From positions 124,001 through 188,000 of the forward strand of contig NZ_AUIS01000005.1 of NCBI RefSeq assembly GCF_000423825.1: a stretch of DNA of 64,000 bases, in the 5' to 3' direction. Below, in pieces: positions 51,368-62,416 of the stretch. The notes under the pieces are model-generated. The model ran no database searches. It was not told where the DNA came from and saw only the letters and a list, made by a program, of their open reading frames with translations. The number at the start of each line of letters is the position of its first letter. Positions within the stretch are counted from its first letter, which is position 1. The DNA is from Thermithiobacillus tepidarius DSM 3134 (GTDB lineage: Bacteria > Pseudomonadota > Gammaproteobacteria > Acidithiobacillales > Thermithiobacillaceae). A program made the position numbers and the translations under genes.

Positions 51368-52143
51368 CGTGCCTTCTGGTCAGTGGAGGCTTGCCGGCTG
51401 CCGCAGACGGCGCAGGCGGGGTCCTTGGGCAGGCGCATGCGGCGCCATTCCTGGGTCAGGCCGTCCACCATCAGCACCTGGCCGGCCAGCGCCGACCCGA
51501 GGCCCGCCAGCAGCTTGACCGCTTCCAGCGCCTGCAAACTGCCGAGCAGGCCCACCATCGGGCCCAGGATGCCGCTGCGGGAGCAGGTATCCTCGCCGCT
51601 GTCCGCCAGATGGGGCGGATAGAGGCAGGCGTAGCAGGGACTGTCGGCCTGCCGGGGATCGAAGGTGTAGACCTGGCCCTCGAAGCGGATGGCGGCGGCG
51701 CTGATCAGCGGCTTGCCGGCGGCCCGGCAGGCGGCGTTGACGGCGAAGCGGCTGGCGAAGTTGTCGGTGCAGTCGAGCACCAGGTCCACCGCCGCCACCC
51801 AGGCCGGCAGCGTGTCGGCATCGGCAAAGGCCGGCAATACCCGCAGGCGCACGGCCGGATTCAGGGCACGCAGCCGCAGGGCGGCGGATTCGGCCTTGTT
51901 CATGCCCACATGGGCTTCGTCGTGGACGATCTGGCGTTGCAGGTTGCTCCAGTCGACGCGGTCGCCGTCCGCCAGCCGCAGCTCGCCGACGCCGGCGGCG
52001 GCCAGGTACTGGGCCACCGGCGAGCCCAGGCCGCCGAGCCCCAGGATCAGCACCCGGCTGGCCAGCAGCCGTTCCTGGCCCGCCACGTCGATGCCGGGCA
52101 GCAGGATCTGGCGGCTGTAGCGGAGGAGTTCCTGGTCGTCCAT
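51358..52143 (-). CDS. ThiF/MoeB/HesA-family adenylyltransferase
   Basis: 261 residues from ATG 52143. RYSRQILLPGIDVAGQERLL, LGLGGLGSPVAQYLAAAGVG (ATP site) and DNFASRFAVN are E1-like signatures. Zinc is bound by CYAC (about 203-206) and CAVCG near the end. The catalytic-cysteine region is DTCSRSGILGPMVG. It would adenylate the C-terminus of ThiS or MoaD. A five-unit heptamer repeat ends 10 bp upstream of the start, replacing a normal Shine-Dalgarno. Confidence 0.9.
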   Translation of the reverse strand: MDDQELLRYSRQILLPGIDVAGQERLLASRVLILGLGGLGSPVAQYLAAAGVGELRLADGDRVDWSNLQRQIVHDEAHVGMNKAESAALRLRALNPAVRLRVLPAFADADTLPAWVAAVDLVLDCTDNFASRFAVNAACRAAGKPLISAAAIRFEGQVYTFDPRQADSPCYACLYPPHLADSGEDTCSRSGILGPMVGLLGSLQALEAVKLLAGLGSALAGQVLMVDGLTQEWRRMRLPKDPACAVCGSRQASTDQKARCP

Positions 52144-52152
52144 GTGTGGTTT

Positions 52153-52187
52153 GTGATTCGTGATTCGTGATTCGTGATTCGTGATTC
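52153..52187. repeat. Heptanucleotide tandem repeat (GTGATTC)x5 upstream of the ThiF gene
   Basis: Five exact copies of GTGATTC. Downstream on the + strand lie two copies of TTTCACGACTCACGT. On the - strand the frame is open through the array (encoding repeated NHESRIT) into the ThiF-like gene from an upstream GTG at 52218, so copy number could decide whether an N-terminally extended form is made. Confidence 0.93.
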
Positions 52188-52233
52188 GGCTTTTCCCTGT
52201 TTGCGTTTCACGACTCACGTTTCACGACTCACC

Positions 52234-52692
52234 TCAAAAAGAGCCATAGGGGGTCTCGATGCGGTTGTCGCTGACGGGGATGCCCGTCTCGGCGGCGAAA
52301 TGCCCGGGCTGCACCTGCAGGCGTGCGTGATAGCGGTCCAGGATGTCGTCCAGCATCCACAGGATCTCGCTCGGATGCGCGGCGGTGCCGTTTTTCACCA
52401 GGTGGCGTATGTAAAGGGCCTCGCGGTCGACGCGCACCAGCAGGGGCAGCGGCAGTTCCAGCGGCGCAATGAAGCCATGCACCACCCATTCGATGGGGGT
52501 GGGAGGCTGGCCAGGCGCGATGCGCAGATCCACGCGGAAATGGCCGCCGCCGCCGGGTTGCTTGAGCAGTTCCTCGAACCAGCCGACAGGAAAGCCGGCG
52601 TGAACGATGAGCGTGCGCCGCGCGAAGCGCTCCAGGAAGCGCGCCTGGTGGCCGAAGGGGTCCGGGGGCGGGCACAGGGTGCTTGGGTTCAT
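52234..52692 (-). CDS. Conserved protein of unknown function
   Basis: 152 residues from ATG 52692. FARRTLIVHAGFPVGWFEELL, HFRVDLRIAPGQPPTPIEWVVHGFIAPLE in parts and ILWMLDDILDRYHARL show a soluble alpha/beta protein. No motif recognised. The flank at its 3' end is the TTTCACGACTCACGT repeat. Neighbours: permease upstream and ThiF/JAMM pair downstream, all on the - strand. Confidence 0.6.
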   Translation of the reverse strand: MNPSTLCPPPDPFGHQARFLERFARRTLIVHAGFPVGWFEELLKQPGGGGHFRVDLRIAPGQPPTPIEWVVHGFIAPLELPLPLLVRVDREALYIRHLVKNGTAAHPSEILWMLDDILDRYHARLQVQPGHFAAETGIPVSDNRIETPYGSF

Positions 52693-52751
52693 GAAAGTAT
52701 TCTGCTGACGATTGCCAGGCGGGTCAATCGCCCGGCTGGCGCTGGAGCGTT

Positions 52752-53840
52752 TCAGAGCTCGCGCCCGACCATCGCGTTCCTTTCCAGGATGCCTTCCAGC
52801 CACTCCCGCCAGACGGCGATGAGGATGGCCAGGATGACCGGGCCGATGAAGAGGCCGACCAGGCCGAAGGCGCCCAGGCCGCCCAGCACGCCGAACATGA
52901 CCAGCAGGAACGAGATCTTGGTGGCGCTGCTGATCACCAGCGGGCGGATGAGATTGTCCACCCAGCTTACCACCAGAGCGCCCCACAAAAAGAGACCAAT
53001 GCCGGACCAGGTGTGCCCTTCCACCAGCAGCCAGATGCTGACGCCGCCCCAGACGAAGGGGGTACCGAAGGGGATGAGGGCGACCAGGGCGGTGACGATG
53101 GCCAGGATCACCGGCGCCGCCACGCCGGCGACCCAATAGCCGAGGCCGGCCAGGAAGCCCTGGGCCAGGGCGGTGAGGATCAGGCCGTAGACCACCGCGC
53201 GCACGGTGCCGCCGATGGCGGAGAGATAATCGTGGGCACGCTCGCCGATCAGGCTGACGGCGATCAGGCGGATCTGCTGCAAGAGGCTCTCGCCGTGCCG
53301 ATACAGGAAGTAGGCGCTGAACAGGGTGATCACCGCCTTGGCGGCGATGCGGCCCACGCCGCCCAGGATGCCGGTCACGTACCCGGACCACTGGCCGGCC
53401 CACTGCAGGACCTGTTGGCCGAAGGCGGGCGTGCTGCGGATCAGTTGTTCCCACTGGCGCTGCAGGAGTTCCCCGACTACCGGAATGCCGCCCAGCAGTT
53501 CCGGGACGGAGTGCTCGCCGCTGGTGACGTAGGCATTGATCCGCTCGAAGGCCAGGGGCGCTTCCCGGGCCAGGGACAGGATCAGCCACAGGGTGGGCAG
53601 GATGAAGAGCAACGCCAGCGCGGCAGTCATGAGCAGGGCGGCGAGGCCGGCCCGCTCCTGCAGGCCGCTGCGCAGGGCCTGGTGGAGCGGCCAGGTCACG
53701 TAGACCAGGATGCCGGCCCAGGCCAGGGGAATGAGGAAGGGCCGCAGGACCACATAGGCCAGCGAGACCAGTCCGATGAAGGCGACGGCGAGAGCAACCC
53801 AGCGCCCCAGGATGCTCGTATCGACGTCGCCCAGTCTCAT
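52752..53840 (-). CDS. AI-2E family transporter (PerM-like)
   Basis: 362 residues from ATG 53840. About eight membrane helices with the two typical N-terminal ones (ALAVAFIGLVSLAYVVL, LAWAGILVYVTWPL) and the large loop between; the C-terminal part has PFGTPFVWGGVSIWLL and LGGLGAFGLVGLFIGPVILAI. The family includes TqsA (autoinducer-2 export) and sodium/proton antiporters; the substrate cannot be read. It begins 10 bp after the malic enzyme stop, likely an operon. Confidence 0.88.
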   Translation of the reverse strand: MRLGDVDTSILGRWVALAVAFIGLVSLAYVVLRPFLIPLAWAGILVYVTWPLHQALRSGLQERAGLAALLMTAALALLFILPTLWLILSLAREAPLAFERINAYVTSGEHSVPELLGGIPVVGELLQRQWEQLIRSTPAFGQQVLQWAGQWSGYVTGILGGVGRIAAKAVITLFSAYFLYRHGESLLQQIRLIAVSLIGERAHDYLSAIGGTVRAVVYGLILTALAQGFLAGLGYWVAGVAAPVILAIVTALVALIPFGTPFVWGGVSIWLLVEGHTWSGIGLFLWGALVVSWVDNLIRPLVISSATKISFLLVMFGVLGGLGAFGLVGLFIGPVILAILIAVWREWLEGILERNAMVGREL

Positions 53841-53850
53841 GACGGTCTCC

Positions 53851-55065
53851 TCACCGGCGGGCAACCCCGCTGTCCACGGCCGCCCGCGCCACCGCGCCGG
53901 ACACCCGCTCCAGCAGGCGCGGGTCGAGCGGCTTGGGAATGATGTAGTCCGGACCGAAGCTGAGCGCATCCACGTTGTAGGCCCGCAGCACCTCGGCGGG
54001 CACCGGCTCGTGGGCCAATTGCGCCAGCGCCTGCACCGCCGCGCTCAGCATGGCGTCGTTGATGGTGCGCGCCTGGGCATCCAGGGCGCCGCGGAAGATG
54101 AAGGGGAAGCCGAGCACGTTGTTGACTTGGTTCGGATAATCGGAGCGCCCGGTGGCCATGATGACGTCGGGGCGCACCGCCCGCGCCGCCGCCGGGGTGA
54201 TCTCCGGGTCCGGGTTGGCCAGGGCGAAGACGATGGGCCGGTCGGCCATCTGCGCCAGCAGTTCGGGCGGCAGGGCATTGGCGGCCGACACGCCGATGAA
54301 GACGTCGGCGCCGGGCAGTACGTCCGCCAGGCGGCGCGCGGCGGTATCCACGGCGAAGGGGCGGCTATAGTCGTTCAGGTCCGGGCGTCCCGCGTAGAGC
54401 ACGCCATCCTTGTCCACCAGTGTGATGTCTCGGGCGCCGAGGGTGCGCAGCATGCGCATGCTGGCCAGGCCGGCGGCGCCGGCGCCGAGGCAGACGATGC
54501 GCACCGCTTCCAGACGCTTGTCCACCAACTCCAGGGCGTTGAGCAGGGCGGCGGCGATAATCACCGCGGTGCCGTGCTGGTCGTCGTGGAAGACCGGGAT
54601 GTCCAGGCGCTCGCGCAGGGTGTTCTCGATGCGGAAGCAGTCGGGCGCGGCGATGTCTTCCAGGTTGATGCCGCCGAAGGTCGGGGCGATGGCGCTGACC
54701 ACGTCGATGAAGTGGTCGGCATCGCGCGCCTCCACCTCGATGTCGAAGACGTCGATATCGGCGAAGCGCTTGAACAGCACCGCCTTGCCTTCCATGACCG
54801 GCTTGCCCGCCAGGGGTCCCACGTTGCCCAACCCCAGCACCGCCGTGCCGTTGCTGATGACCGCCACCAGGTTGCCCTTGCTGGTGTAGCGGTAGGCGGC
54901 GTCCGGCTCGGCGGCGATGGCGCGCACCGGCTCGGCGACGCCGGGGGTATAGGCCAGGGACAGGTCGCCTTGGGTGGCGCAGGGCTTGCTGGACTGGACG
55001 CTGATCTTGCCGGGCCTGGGCTCGGCGTGGTAGCGCAAGGCGGCGCTGGCGAAATCCTGGTTCAT
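53851..55065 (-). CDS. NAD(P)-dependent malic enzyme, short form
   Basis: 404 residues. [29 protein letters not shown] (seen in parts) is the N-terminal signature; [24 protein letters not shown] holds the substrate/nucleotide loop, HDDQHGTA the metal region and [11 protein letters not shown] the NAD(P) fold. It decarboxylates malate to pyruvate. The phosphotransacetylase-like C-terminal domain of MaeB (about 330 residues) is absent, giving the compact bacterial type. The coenzyme is not decided here. Confidence 0.93.
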   Translation of the reverse strand: MNQDFASAALRYHAEPRPGKISVQSSKPCATQGDLSLAYTPGVAEPVRAIAAEPDAAYRYTSKGNLVAVISNGTAVLGLGNVGPLAGKPVMEGKAVLFKRFADIDVFDIEVEARDADHFIDVVSAIAPTFGGINLEDIAAPDCFRIENTLRERLDIPVFHDDQHGTAVIIAAALLNALELVDKRLEAVRIVCLGAGAAGLASMRMLRTLGARDITLVDKDGVLYAGRPDLNDYSRPFAVDTAARRLADVLPGADVFIGVSAANALPPELLAQMADRPIVFALANPDPEITPAAARAVRPDVIMATGRSDYPNQVNNVLGFPFIFRGALDAQARTINDAMLSAAVQALAQLAHEPVPAEVLRAYNVDALSFGPDYIIPKPLDPRLLERVSGAVARAAVDSGVARR

Positions 55066-55096
55066 GGAGGCGTTTCCTGGGGTTTGTAGAACGAAG

Positions 55097-55615
55097 CTAG
55101 ACTAGCACATGATAAGCCGGAATTTCATTGGCTGATAGCCAGCGCTCGGCGATGTCCACCTGGGTGGGGCGCAGGGTGAGGACCAGGATCACCGCGCCGT
55201 CGGCCAGCTCCGCTTCCGCCAGGCCCCAGTCCTTCTTCGGCAGGCCGAAATCCTGCAGTTCATGGCTGCGGCTGGTCCGGAACAAGCGCCAGTAGAAGTG
55301 GGCGAACCAGCCCCACACGGCCCCGGACACCAGCATGCCGGGCAGCCACAGCCAATGGTTGCCCAGCAGCACGCCCGCGAGCCCGATGGGCAGGAAGGCG
55401 AGCGCGCCGCCCAGCACCCAACGCTTCGGCGAGCTGGGATGCGTCTGCCCGCCGCGCCATTGGGCGGCGTCGATCTCGCTGGGCAGTTCGCCGCTCAGGA
55501 TATGGATCTGCTGCGGCGCCAAGCCTTCGGGCAAGGGCTTGGCCAGGATCGGCGCCAGCTCCTCCAGGCTGTCCAGCCGCCCCAGCAGGATGTGGCATTC
55601 TTCGGGATTGCGCAT
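55097..55615 (-). CDS. Membrane protein of unknown function
   Basis: 172 residues from ATG 55615. Two hydrophobic helices (about 75-92 and 95-113, [40 protein letters not shown]) lie between an N-terminal [23 protein letters not shown] and a C-terminal [22 protein letters not shown]. The outer parts resemble a small alpha/beta regulatory domain. No name can be given. It is between malic enzyme and rpmE. Confidence 0.65.
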   Translation of the reverse strand: MRNPEECHILLGRLDSLEELAPILAKPLPEGLAPQQIHILSGELPSEIDAAQWRGGQTHPSSPKRWVLGGALAFLPIGLAGVLLGNHWLWLPGMLVSGAVWGWFAHFYWRLFRTSRSHELQDFGLPKKDWGLAEAELADGAVILVLTLRPTQVDIAERWLSANEIPAYHVLV

Positions 55616-55631
55616 GGTGCTCCGCGCACGC

Positions 55632-55656
55632 AAAAAGGCGCCCAAAGGCGCCTTTT
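55632..55656 (-). terminator. Rho-independent terminator of rpmE
   Basis: On the - strand AAAAGGCGCC-TTT-GGCGCCTTTTT follows the rpmE stop by about 22 bp: a perfect GC-rich stem ending in a T-run. The A-run on the other side makes it possibly bidirectional. Confidence 0.88.
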
Positions 55657-55678
55657 CAAGCCATCCGCGGCATGGTCC

Positions 55679-55882
55679 TTACTTCATGCCATACTTCTGG
55701 CGGAACTTGTCGACCCGGCCGCCCGTGTCGAGCACCTTCTGCTTGCCCGTGTAGAAGGGATGGCAGAGGGAGCAGACATCGATGTGGAGATCCCGGCCGA
55801 CGGTGGAGCGCGTCGTGAACTCGCTGCCGCAGCTGCACGTGACCTTGATCTCGGAGTATTTGGGATGAATGTCGGCTTTCAT
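55679..55882 (-). CDS. rpmE: 50S ribosomal protein L31
   Basis: 67 residues. [18 protein letters not shown] and [14 protein letters not shown] match L31; C16, C18, C37 and C40 form the zinc-binding set of the zinc-containing type (not the YkgM type). The chain ends in a KYGMK tail. It has its own promoter and terminator. Confidence 0.97.
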   Translation of the reverse strand: MKADIHPKYSEIKVTCSCGSEFTTRSTVGRDLHIDVCSLCHPFYTGKQKVLDTGGRVDKFRQKYGMK

Positions 55883-55929
55883 GGTGTTGATCCTTGTTGA
55901 CGCATCAAGCGTGTAAACTCAAATCCGAA

Positions 55930-55958
55930 ATTATAAACGCGCGCCTTGCCTTCGTCCA
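55930..55958 (-). promoter_or_regulatory. Promoter of rpmE
   Basis: On the - strand TGGACG (55958-55953) and TATAAT (55935-55930) are spaced by 17 bp. The rpmE start is about 47 bp downstream, with AAGGA before it. Confidence 0.7.
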
Positions 55959-55998
55959 GATTGCGCCGCGCCCCCGCGCGAGGGCGCAGCGGCGCTCG

Positions 55999-57255
<1,257 letters not shown>

Positions 57256-57560
57256 GAGTGTAGATAGGGACGGACTCAAAGGGGTGGCTGTTGGAAATCT
57301 AAAGAATACGGGAATACCGCAGCAGGCCACTTGCCGGATCACCCGGGGCACGTTTTTCTTATGCTGTCCAGCACAGCCCTTTTTTATGTGAAGAGCGGAA
57401 CCTTATCGGGCGTGGGGAGGAAAGCAGCGGAACGGCAAGCGACTTGTTGGAATGGTTCAGAAAAATAACACTTCTGGATGAAAACCGCTAGTCCTCCGGA
57501 AGGCGGATCTATCGGCCCTGCCGGCAGGCGGACCGGCCGGGACGGACCCGGCCGTGCATC
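57256..57560. other. rho leader and trxA 3' region
   Basis: 305 bp. An exact stem CGGCCGGG/CCCGGCCG with loop ACGGA at 57534-57554 lies just after the trxA stop and may terminate trxA, though it has no T-run. The rest is the untranslated leader of rho; Rho autoregulates its leader in other bacteria. AAAAGGGCTGTGCTGGACAG on the - strand (about 57363-57382) could hold promoter elements, not clear. Confidence 0.4.
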
Positions 57561-57887
57561 CTACAGATTGGCATCCAGGAAGGAGGACAGCTGAGACTTG
57601 CTCAGTGCGCCCACCTTGGTGGCTTCGACCGCGCCGTTCTTGAAGAGCATCAGGGTGGGAATGCCGCGGATGCCGTACTTCGGCGGCGTCGCCGGATTCT
57701 CGTCGATGTTCAGCTTGGTCACCTTCAGGCGGTCGCCGTATTCCTTGACGATTTCGTCCAGGATGGGGGCGATCATCTTGCAGGGGCCGCACCATTCCGC
57801 CCAATAGTCCACCAGCACCGGCTTGTCGGACTTCAGTACTTCGCTTTCAAAGGTATCGTCGGTTAGATAAACAATGGCGTCGCTCAT
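57561..57887 (-). CDS. trxA: Thioredoxin
   Basis: 108 residues from ATG 57887. [17 protein letters not shown] carries the WCGPC active site; [27 protein letters not shown] with the cis-proline in GIPT is typical of TrxA. It reduces disulfides in the cytoplasm. trxA upstream of rho is the common gammaproteobacterial order. Confidence 0.97.
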   Translation of the reverse strand: MSDAIVYLTDDTFESEVLKSDKPVLVDYWAEWCGPCKMIAPILDEIVKEYGDRLKVTKLNIDENPATPPKYGIRGIPTLMLFKNGAVEATKVGALSKSQLSSFLDANL

Positions 57888-57944
57888 AGAGCCATGTCTC
57901 CTCGGTTCGGGTCGGTGGCCTGGGGCCGGTTTATTATTGGAATC

Positions 57945-57973
57945 ATTTAAAAGCAAGCGCCTTGTCATTGCAA
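57945..57973 (-). promoter_or_regulatory. Candidate promoter of trxA
   Basis: On the - strand TTGCAA (57973-57968) and TTAAAT (57950-57945) with 17 bp between. It lies about 57 bp before the trxA start. Moderate match. Confidence 0.5.
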
Positions 57974-58088
57974 CCCGGGGCACAGGCAGTCAGGCGCTCC
58001 GCGGAGCGCTGCCGCTTCGCGTTGTTGTGGGCCAGCGGGTCAAGTTAATAGATACACCATGCCATATCCCTTGGCAAGGGCGCTCCGG

Positions 58089-59216
58089 CTAGGCCTGATC
58101 CGCCCCCACTGCTTCCGCCACCCGGCCAAAGCCGTCGCGATCCAGCAGGTTCAGCAGCTCGCGCTTGATCCGGCGGGCGATCTCCGGCCCTGCATAGATG
58201 AAGCCGGTGTAGACCTGCACCAGGCTGGCGCCGGCGCGGATCTTTTCGTAGGCATCCAAGCCGCTGCTCACGCCGCCCGCGCCGATGAGAGGCACGGCGC
58301 CACGGGTGATGCGCGCCAGGGTGCGGATCACCTCGGTGCTGCGCGCCCGCAGAGGCTGGCCGCTCAGGCCGCCGGCCTCGTCCGCGGGCCGGCGCAGGCC
58401 GTCACGGCCCAGGGTGGTGTTGGTGGCGATGAGGCCGTCGATCAGGGTGCGTTGGGCGCCGGGCGCCCCGTCGTCCCGGCTTCCTCCGGCAACCGCCAGC
58501 TCGCCGATGGCCTCCAGGTCTTCGGGGGCGAGGTCCGGGGCGATCTTGAGGAAGACGGGCAGGGGCGGGCGGCCGTGCTGCCCGGCCAGACGCCGGTTGG
58601 CGGCCTGGACGGCGGCCATCAGCTCGCGCAGGTAGTCGGCGCCCTGCAGCAGGCGCAAGCCGGGGGTGTTGGGGGAGCTGACGTTGACCACGCAGTAGTC
58701 GCCGTAGGGAAAGAGCTTGTCCAAAGCGGCCACGTAGTCCTGGGCGGCGTCCTCCAAGGCGGTCAACTTGTTCTTGCCGAGATTGATGCCGATGGGTACG
58801 GGCTGACGGCCCAGCCGCGCCAGCCGGCCCGCCACCATCTCGGCGCCGTCGTTGGGAAAGCCCATGCGGTTGATGATCGCCCCGTCGTCGGGCAGGCGGA
58901 AGATGCGCGGCTTCGGATTGCCGGGCTGCGGGCGCGGCGTGACCGTGCCGATCTCCACGAAGCCGAAGCCCAGTGCCGCCAGGGCGGGCACGGCACGGGC
59001 ATTCTTGTCGAAGCCGGCGGCCATGCCCATGGGATTGGGGAAACGGATGCCGCAGATCTCCTGGGCCAGGCGCGGGTCTTCCAACTGAAAATGGCTGCGC
59101 AGTGCGGCGCGGCTGACGGCGCAGCCGCCCGCCTTTTCCAGGGCGGCAATGGCCAGGTCATGGGCCTGCTCGGGATCGAGGCGGAAGACGGCGGGCTTGA
59201 GAAGCTGGTACAGCAT
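58089..59216 (-). CDS. pyrD: Dihydroorotate dehydrogenase (quinone), class 2
   Basis: 375 residues from ATG 59216. [22 protein letters not shown] at the N-terminus is the membrane-associating extension of class 2 enzymes; [43 protein letters not shown] with the catalytic serine region, and [28 protein letters not shown] in parts hold the FMN site. It oxidises dihydroorotate with quinone in pyrimidine synthesis. It starts 3 bp after hemF. An insertion [11 protein letters not shown] is seen before the LIATNTT strand. Confidence 0.96.
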   Translation of the reverse strand: MLYQLLKPAVFRLDPEQAHDLAIAALEKAGGCAVSRAALRSHFQLEDPRLAQEICGIRFPNPMGMAAGFDKNARAVPALAALGFGFVEIGTVTPRPQPGNPKPRIFRLPDDGAIINRMGFPNDGAEMVAGRLARLGRQPVPIGINLGKNKLTALEDAAQDYVAALDKLFPYGDYCVVNVSSPNTPGLRLLQGADYLRELMAAVQAANRRLAGQHGRPPLPVFLKIAPDLAPEDLEAIGELAVAGGSRDDGAPGAQRTLIDGLIATNTTLGRDGLRRPADEAGGLSGQPLRARSTEVIRTLARITRGAVPLIGAGGVSSGLDAYEKIRAGASLVQVYTGFIYAGPEIARRIKRELLNLLDRDGFGRVAEAVGADQA

Positions 59217-59218
59217 GT

Positions 59219-60112
<894 letters not shown>

Positions 60113-60143
60113 TCACGCTCTTCGCTTGGGGTTTGGCCATAGC

Positions 60144-61781
60144 TTAATCCGCCGCGGCGGCCTTGGCGATAGCCTGGCTGAGCTGCGGGACCACCTGCTC
60201 CCGGCCCAGGCGCTCGAGCAGGCCGGCATTCTCCAGCTTGCGCAGCACGGTGGCGTTGGCCTGGCAGAGGATGACGCGGGTCTGCCGCTGCTGGAAGCGG
60301 CCGATGACTTCCTCCAGGGTCTGCAGGCCGGTGGCATCGATAAAGGGCACGCGGCCCAGGCACAGGATCACCGTGCGCACCCGCGCATGGATGCCGGCCA
60401 TGGTGCGCTCGAAGGTCTCCGCCGCGCCGAAGAAAAAGGGACCTTCGATGGTGTAGACCAAGGTGTCCGGCGGCAGGGCCGCGGGTGCCGCCGGGAACTC
60501 GGCGGCCAGCCGGTCCGCGTCGAGCCCCTCGATGCGGACGGTCTGGGCCATGCGATGCATGAAGAGCAGGGCGGCGAGCACGACGCCGACGTTGACCGCC
60601 ACCACCAGGTCGGCGAAGACCGTCAGGGAAAAGGTGATGAGCAGCACGATCACGTCGTTGCGCGGAGCGTGGCGGAGCATGTGCCAGAAGTGCCGCGCTT
60701 CGCTCATGTGGTAGGCCACCACGAAGAGGATGGCCGCCAGCGCGGCCAGCGGAATGTAGATCGCCAGCGGCGCCAGCACCAGGATGACCAGCAGCAGGGT
60801 CAGCGAGTGGACGATGGCCGCCACCGGACTGTTGCCGCCGTTGCGGATGTTGGTGGCGGTGCGGGCGATGGCGCCGGTGGCGGCAATGCCGCCGAAAAGC
60901 GGGGTGACGATGTTGGCGATGCCCTGGCCGATGAGTTCCTGGTTGGAGTCGTGCCGGGTGCCCGCCATGCCGTCGGCCACCACCGCCGAGAGCAGGGACT
61001 CGATGGCGCCCAGCATGGCGATGGTGATGGCCGGGCCGATGAGCTCCACCAGGCGGGTAAAGCTGATTTCCGGCATCTGCAGGGCGGGCAGGGCTTGCGG
61101 GATGCCGCCGAAGGCGCTGCCGATGGTGGCGACGCCGTCGAAGTGGAAGACGGCCTGCAGCGTGGTCACCGCCACCAGGGCCACCAGCGGGCCGGGCACG
61201 CGCTTGATCAGGCGCGGCGTGAGCACCAGCAGGGCCAAGGCCAGCAGCGCCAGGGCGGTGGTGGCCGGATGGAACTGGGGCAGCGCCTGCAGGAGGTGCC
61301 AGAGCTTCTGGTGGAAGTGTTCGCCGCCCGGCGCGGGGACGAGGCCGAAGAAGTCCTTCCACTGTCCGACCCAGATGATCACGGCGATCCCGGCAGTGAA
61401 GCCGACCACCACCGGATCGGGGATGTACTTGATCACGCCGCCCAGGCGCGCCAACCCCATGGCCAGCAGCAGGAAGCCCGCCATCATGGAGGCCAGCAGC
61501 AGGCCGTCGATGCCGTGTTGGGCGGCGATGGCCGCGAGGATGACGATGAAGGCGCCGGTTGGGCCGGAAATCTGCACCCGGCTGCCGCCGAAGAGCGCGG
61601 TCAGCAGGCCGGCGATGATGGCGGTGTAGAGCCCCTGTTCCGGCTTGGCGCCGGAAGCGATGGCGAAGGCCATGCCGAGCGGCAGCGCCACCACGCCGAC
61701 GATGATGCCGGCAACGATGTTGGGCAACAGGTGTTCCCGGCGCAGCAGGCCTGCGCGCCGGGCTTCCAGGATGGCAATCAC
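60144..61781 (-). CDS. SulP family anion transporter with STAS domain
   Basis: 545 residues from GTG 61781. About ten membrane helices begin NIVAGIIVGVVALPLGMAFAIASG, with PEQGLYTAIIAGLLTALFGGS and ISGPTGAF as SulP landmarks. The C-terminal about 110 residues (LVYTIEGPFFFGAAETFE, LGRVPFIDATGLQTLEEV) form a STAS domain with the DATGL motif. Substrate could be sulfate or bicarbonate; not readable. A 34-bp gap separates it from hemF. Confidence 0.92.
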   Translation of the reverse strand: MIAILEARRAGLLRREHLLPNIVAGIIVGVVALPLGMAFAIASGAKPEQGLYTAIIAGLLTALFGGSRVQISGPTGAFIVILAAIAAQHGIDGLLLASMMAGFLLLAMGLARLGGVIKYIPDPVVVGFTAGIAVIIWVGQWKDFFGLVPAPGGEHFHQKLWHLLQALPQFHPATTALALLALALLVLTPRLIKRVPGPLVALVAVTTLQAVFHFDGVATIGSAFGGIPQALPALQMPEISFTRLVELIGPAITIAMLGAIESLLSAVVADGMAGTRHDSNQELIGQGIANIVTPLFGGIAATGAIARTATNIRNGGNSPVAAIVHSLTLLLVILVLAPLAIYIPLAALAAILFVVAYHMSEARHFWHMLRHAPRNDVIVLLITFSLTVFADLVVAVNVGVVLAALLFMHRMAQTVRIEGLDADRLAAEFPAAPAALPPDTLVYTIEGPFFFGAAETFERTMAGIHARVRTVILCLGRVPFIDATGLQTLEEVIGRFQQRQTRVILCQANATVLRKLENAGLLERLGREQVVPQLSQAIAKAAAAD

Positions 61782-61846
61782 GTGCCGCTCCGTCGGGCTT
61801 GGAATGTGAAAAGAGAGGGGAAAGTCGCTTTATTGTAGGGCTTGCC

Positions 61847-62416
61847 CTAAGCGCCGCGCAAGACGCGGCCGCTGCGGGTATCGATGATGCGGCTCGGCTG
61901 CCTGGCCCGGCCGATGGGGCCGACCAGCACGGCGTCCACCCGCCGGCCCAGGCGGCGCCGGACCTCGGCGGCCGTGCGCGCCGGCCGTTGGCCGCCGGGA
62001 TTGGCGCTGGTGGACACCAGGGCCATGCGCGCGGCCCGGCAGAGATCCCGGGCCGGCGGATGGGCGTCCTCGCGCAGGGCGATGCCCGTGTGCCGGCCGC
62101 GCAGCCAGGGCGGGCAGCGGCGGCTGGCGGGCAGCACCAGGGTGACCGGGCCCGGCCAGCTGGCGTTCATCAGCTGGCGCATCTCGGCGGTGATGCCGCC
62201 GAGGTCCATGAAGGGCAGCAGTTGGCGGCGGCTGGCGCCGATCACGATGAGCCCCTTGCGCTGCGGGCGCTGCTTGAGGCGCAGCAGGCGCAGGACGGCG
62301 CGGCGGTTGAAGGGGTCGCAGCCCAGGCCGTAGCAGGAGGCGGTGGGATAGGCCACGACGCCGCCCCGGCGGATGACGTGGGCGACGCGCCCGAGCTGGC
62401 TGGCCCAGGTCTTCAT
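61847..62416 (-). CDS. tsaC: Threonylcarbamoyl-AMP synthase
   Basis: 189 residues from ATG 62416. GGVVAYPTASCYGLGCDPFN, RLKQRPQRKGLIVIG, WPGPVTLVLPAS and LVSTSANPGG match the short TsaC/YrdC type. It makes threonylcarbamoyl-AMP from threonine, bicarbonate and ATP for tRNA t6A37. The start overlaps purD by 4 bp. Confidence 0.93.
   Translation of the reverse strand: MKTWASQLGRVAHVIRRGGVVAYPTASCYGLGCDPFNRRAVLRLLRLKQRPQRKGLIVIGASRRQLLPFMDLGGITAEMRQLMNASWPGPVTLVLPASRRCPPWLRGRHTGIALREDAHPPARDLCRAARMALVSTSANPGGQRPARTAAEVRRRLGRRVDAVLVGPIGRARQPSRIIDTRSGRVLRGA

Noticed and set aside
53851-55065. Truncated MaeB
   Set aside because: The about 400-residue form without phosphotransacetylase domain is a common bacterial malic enzyme type, so no truncation need be assumed.
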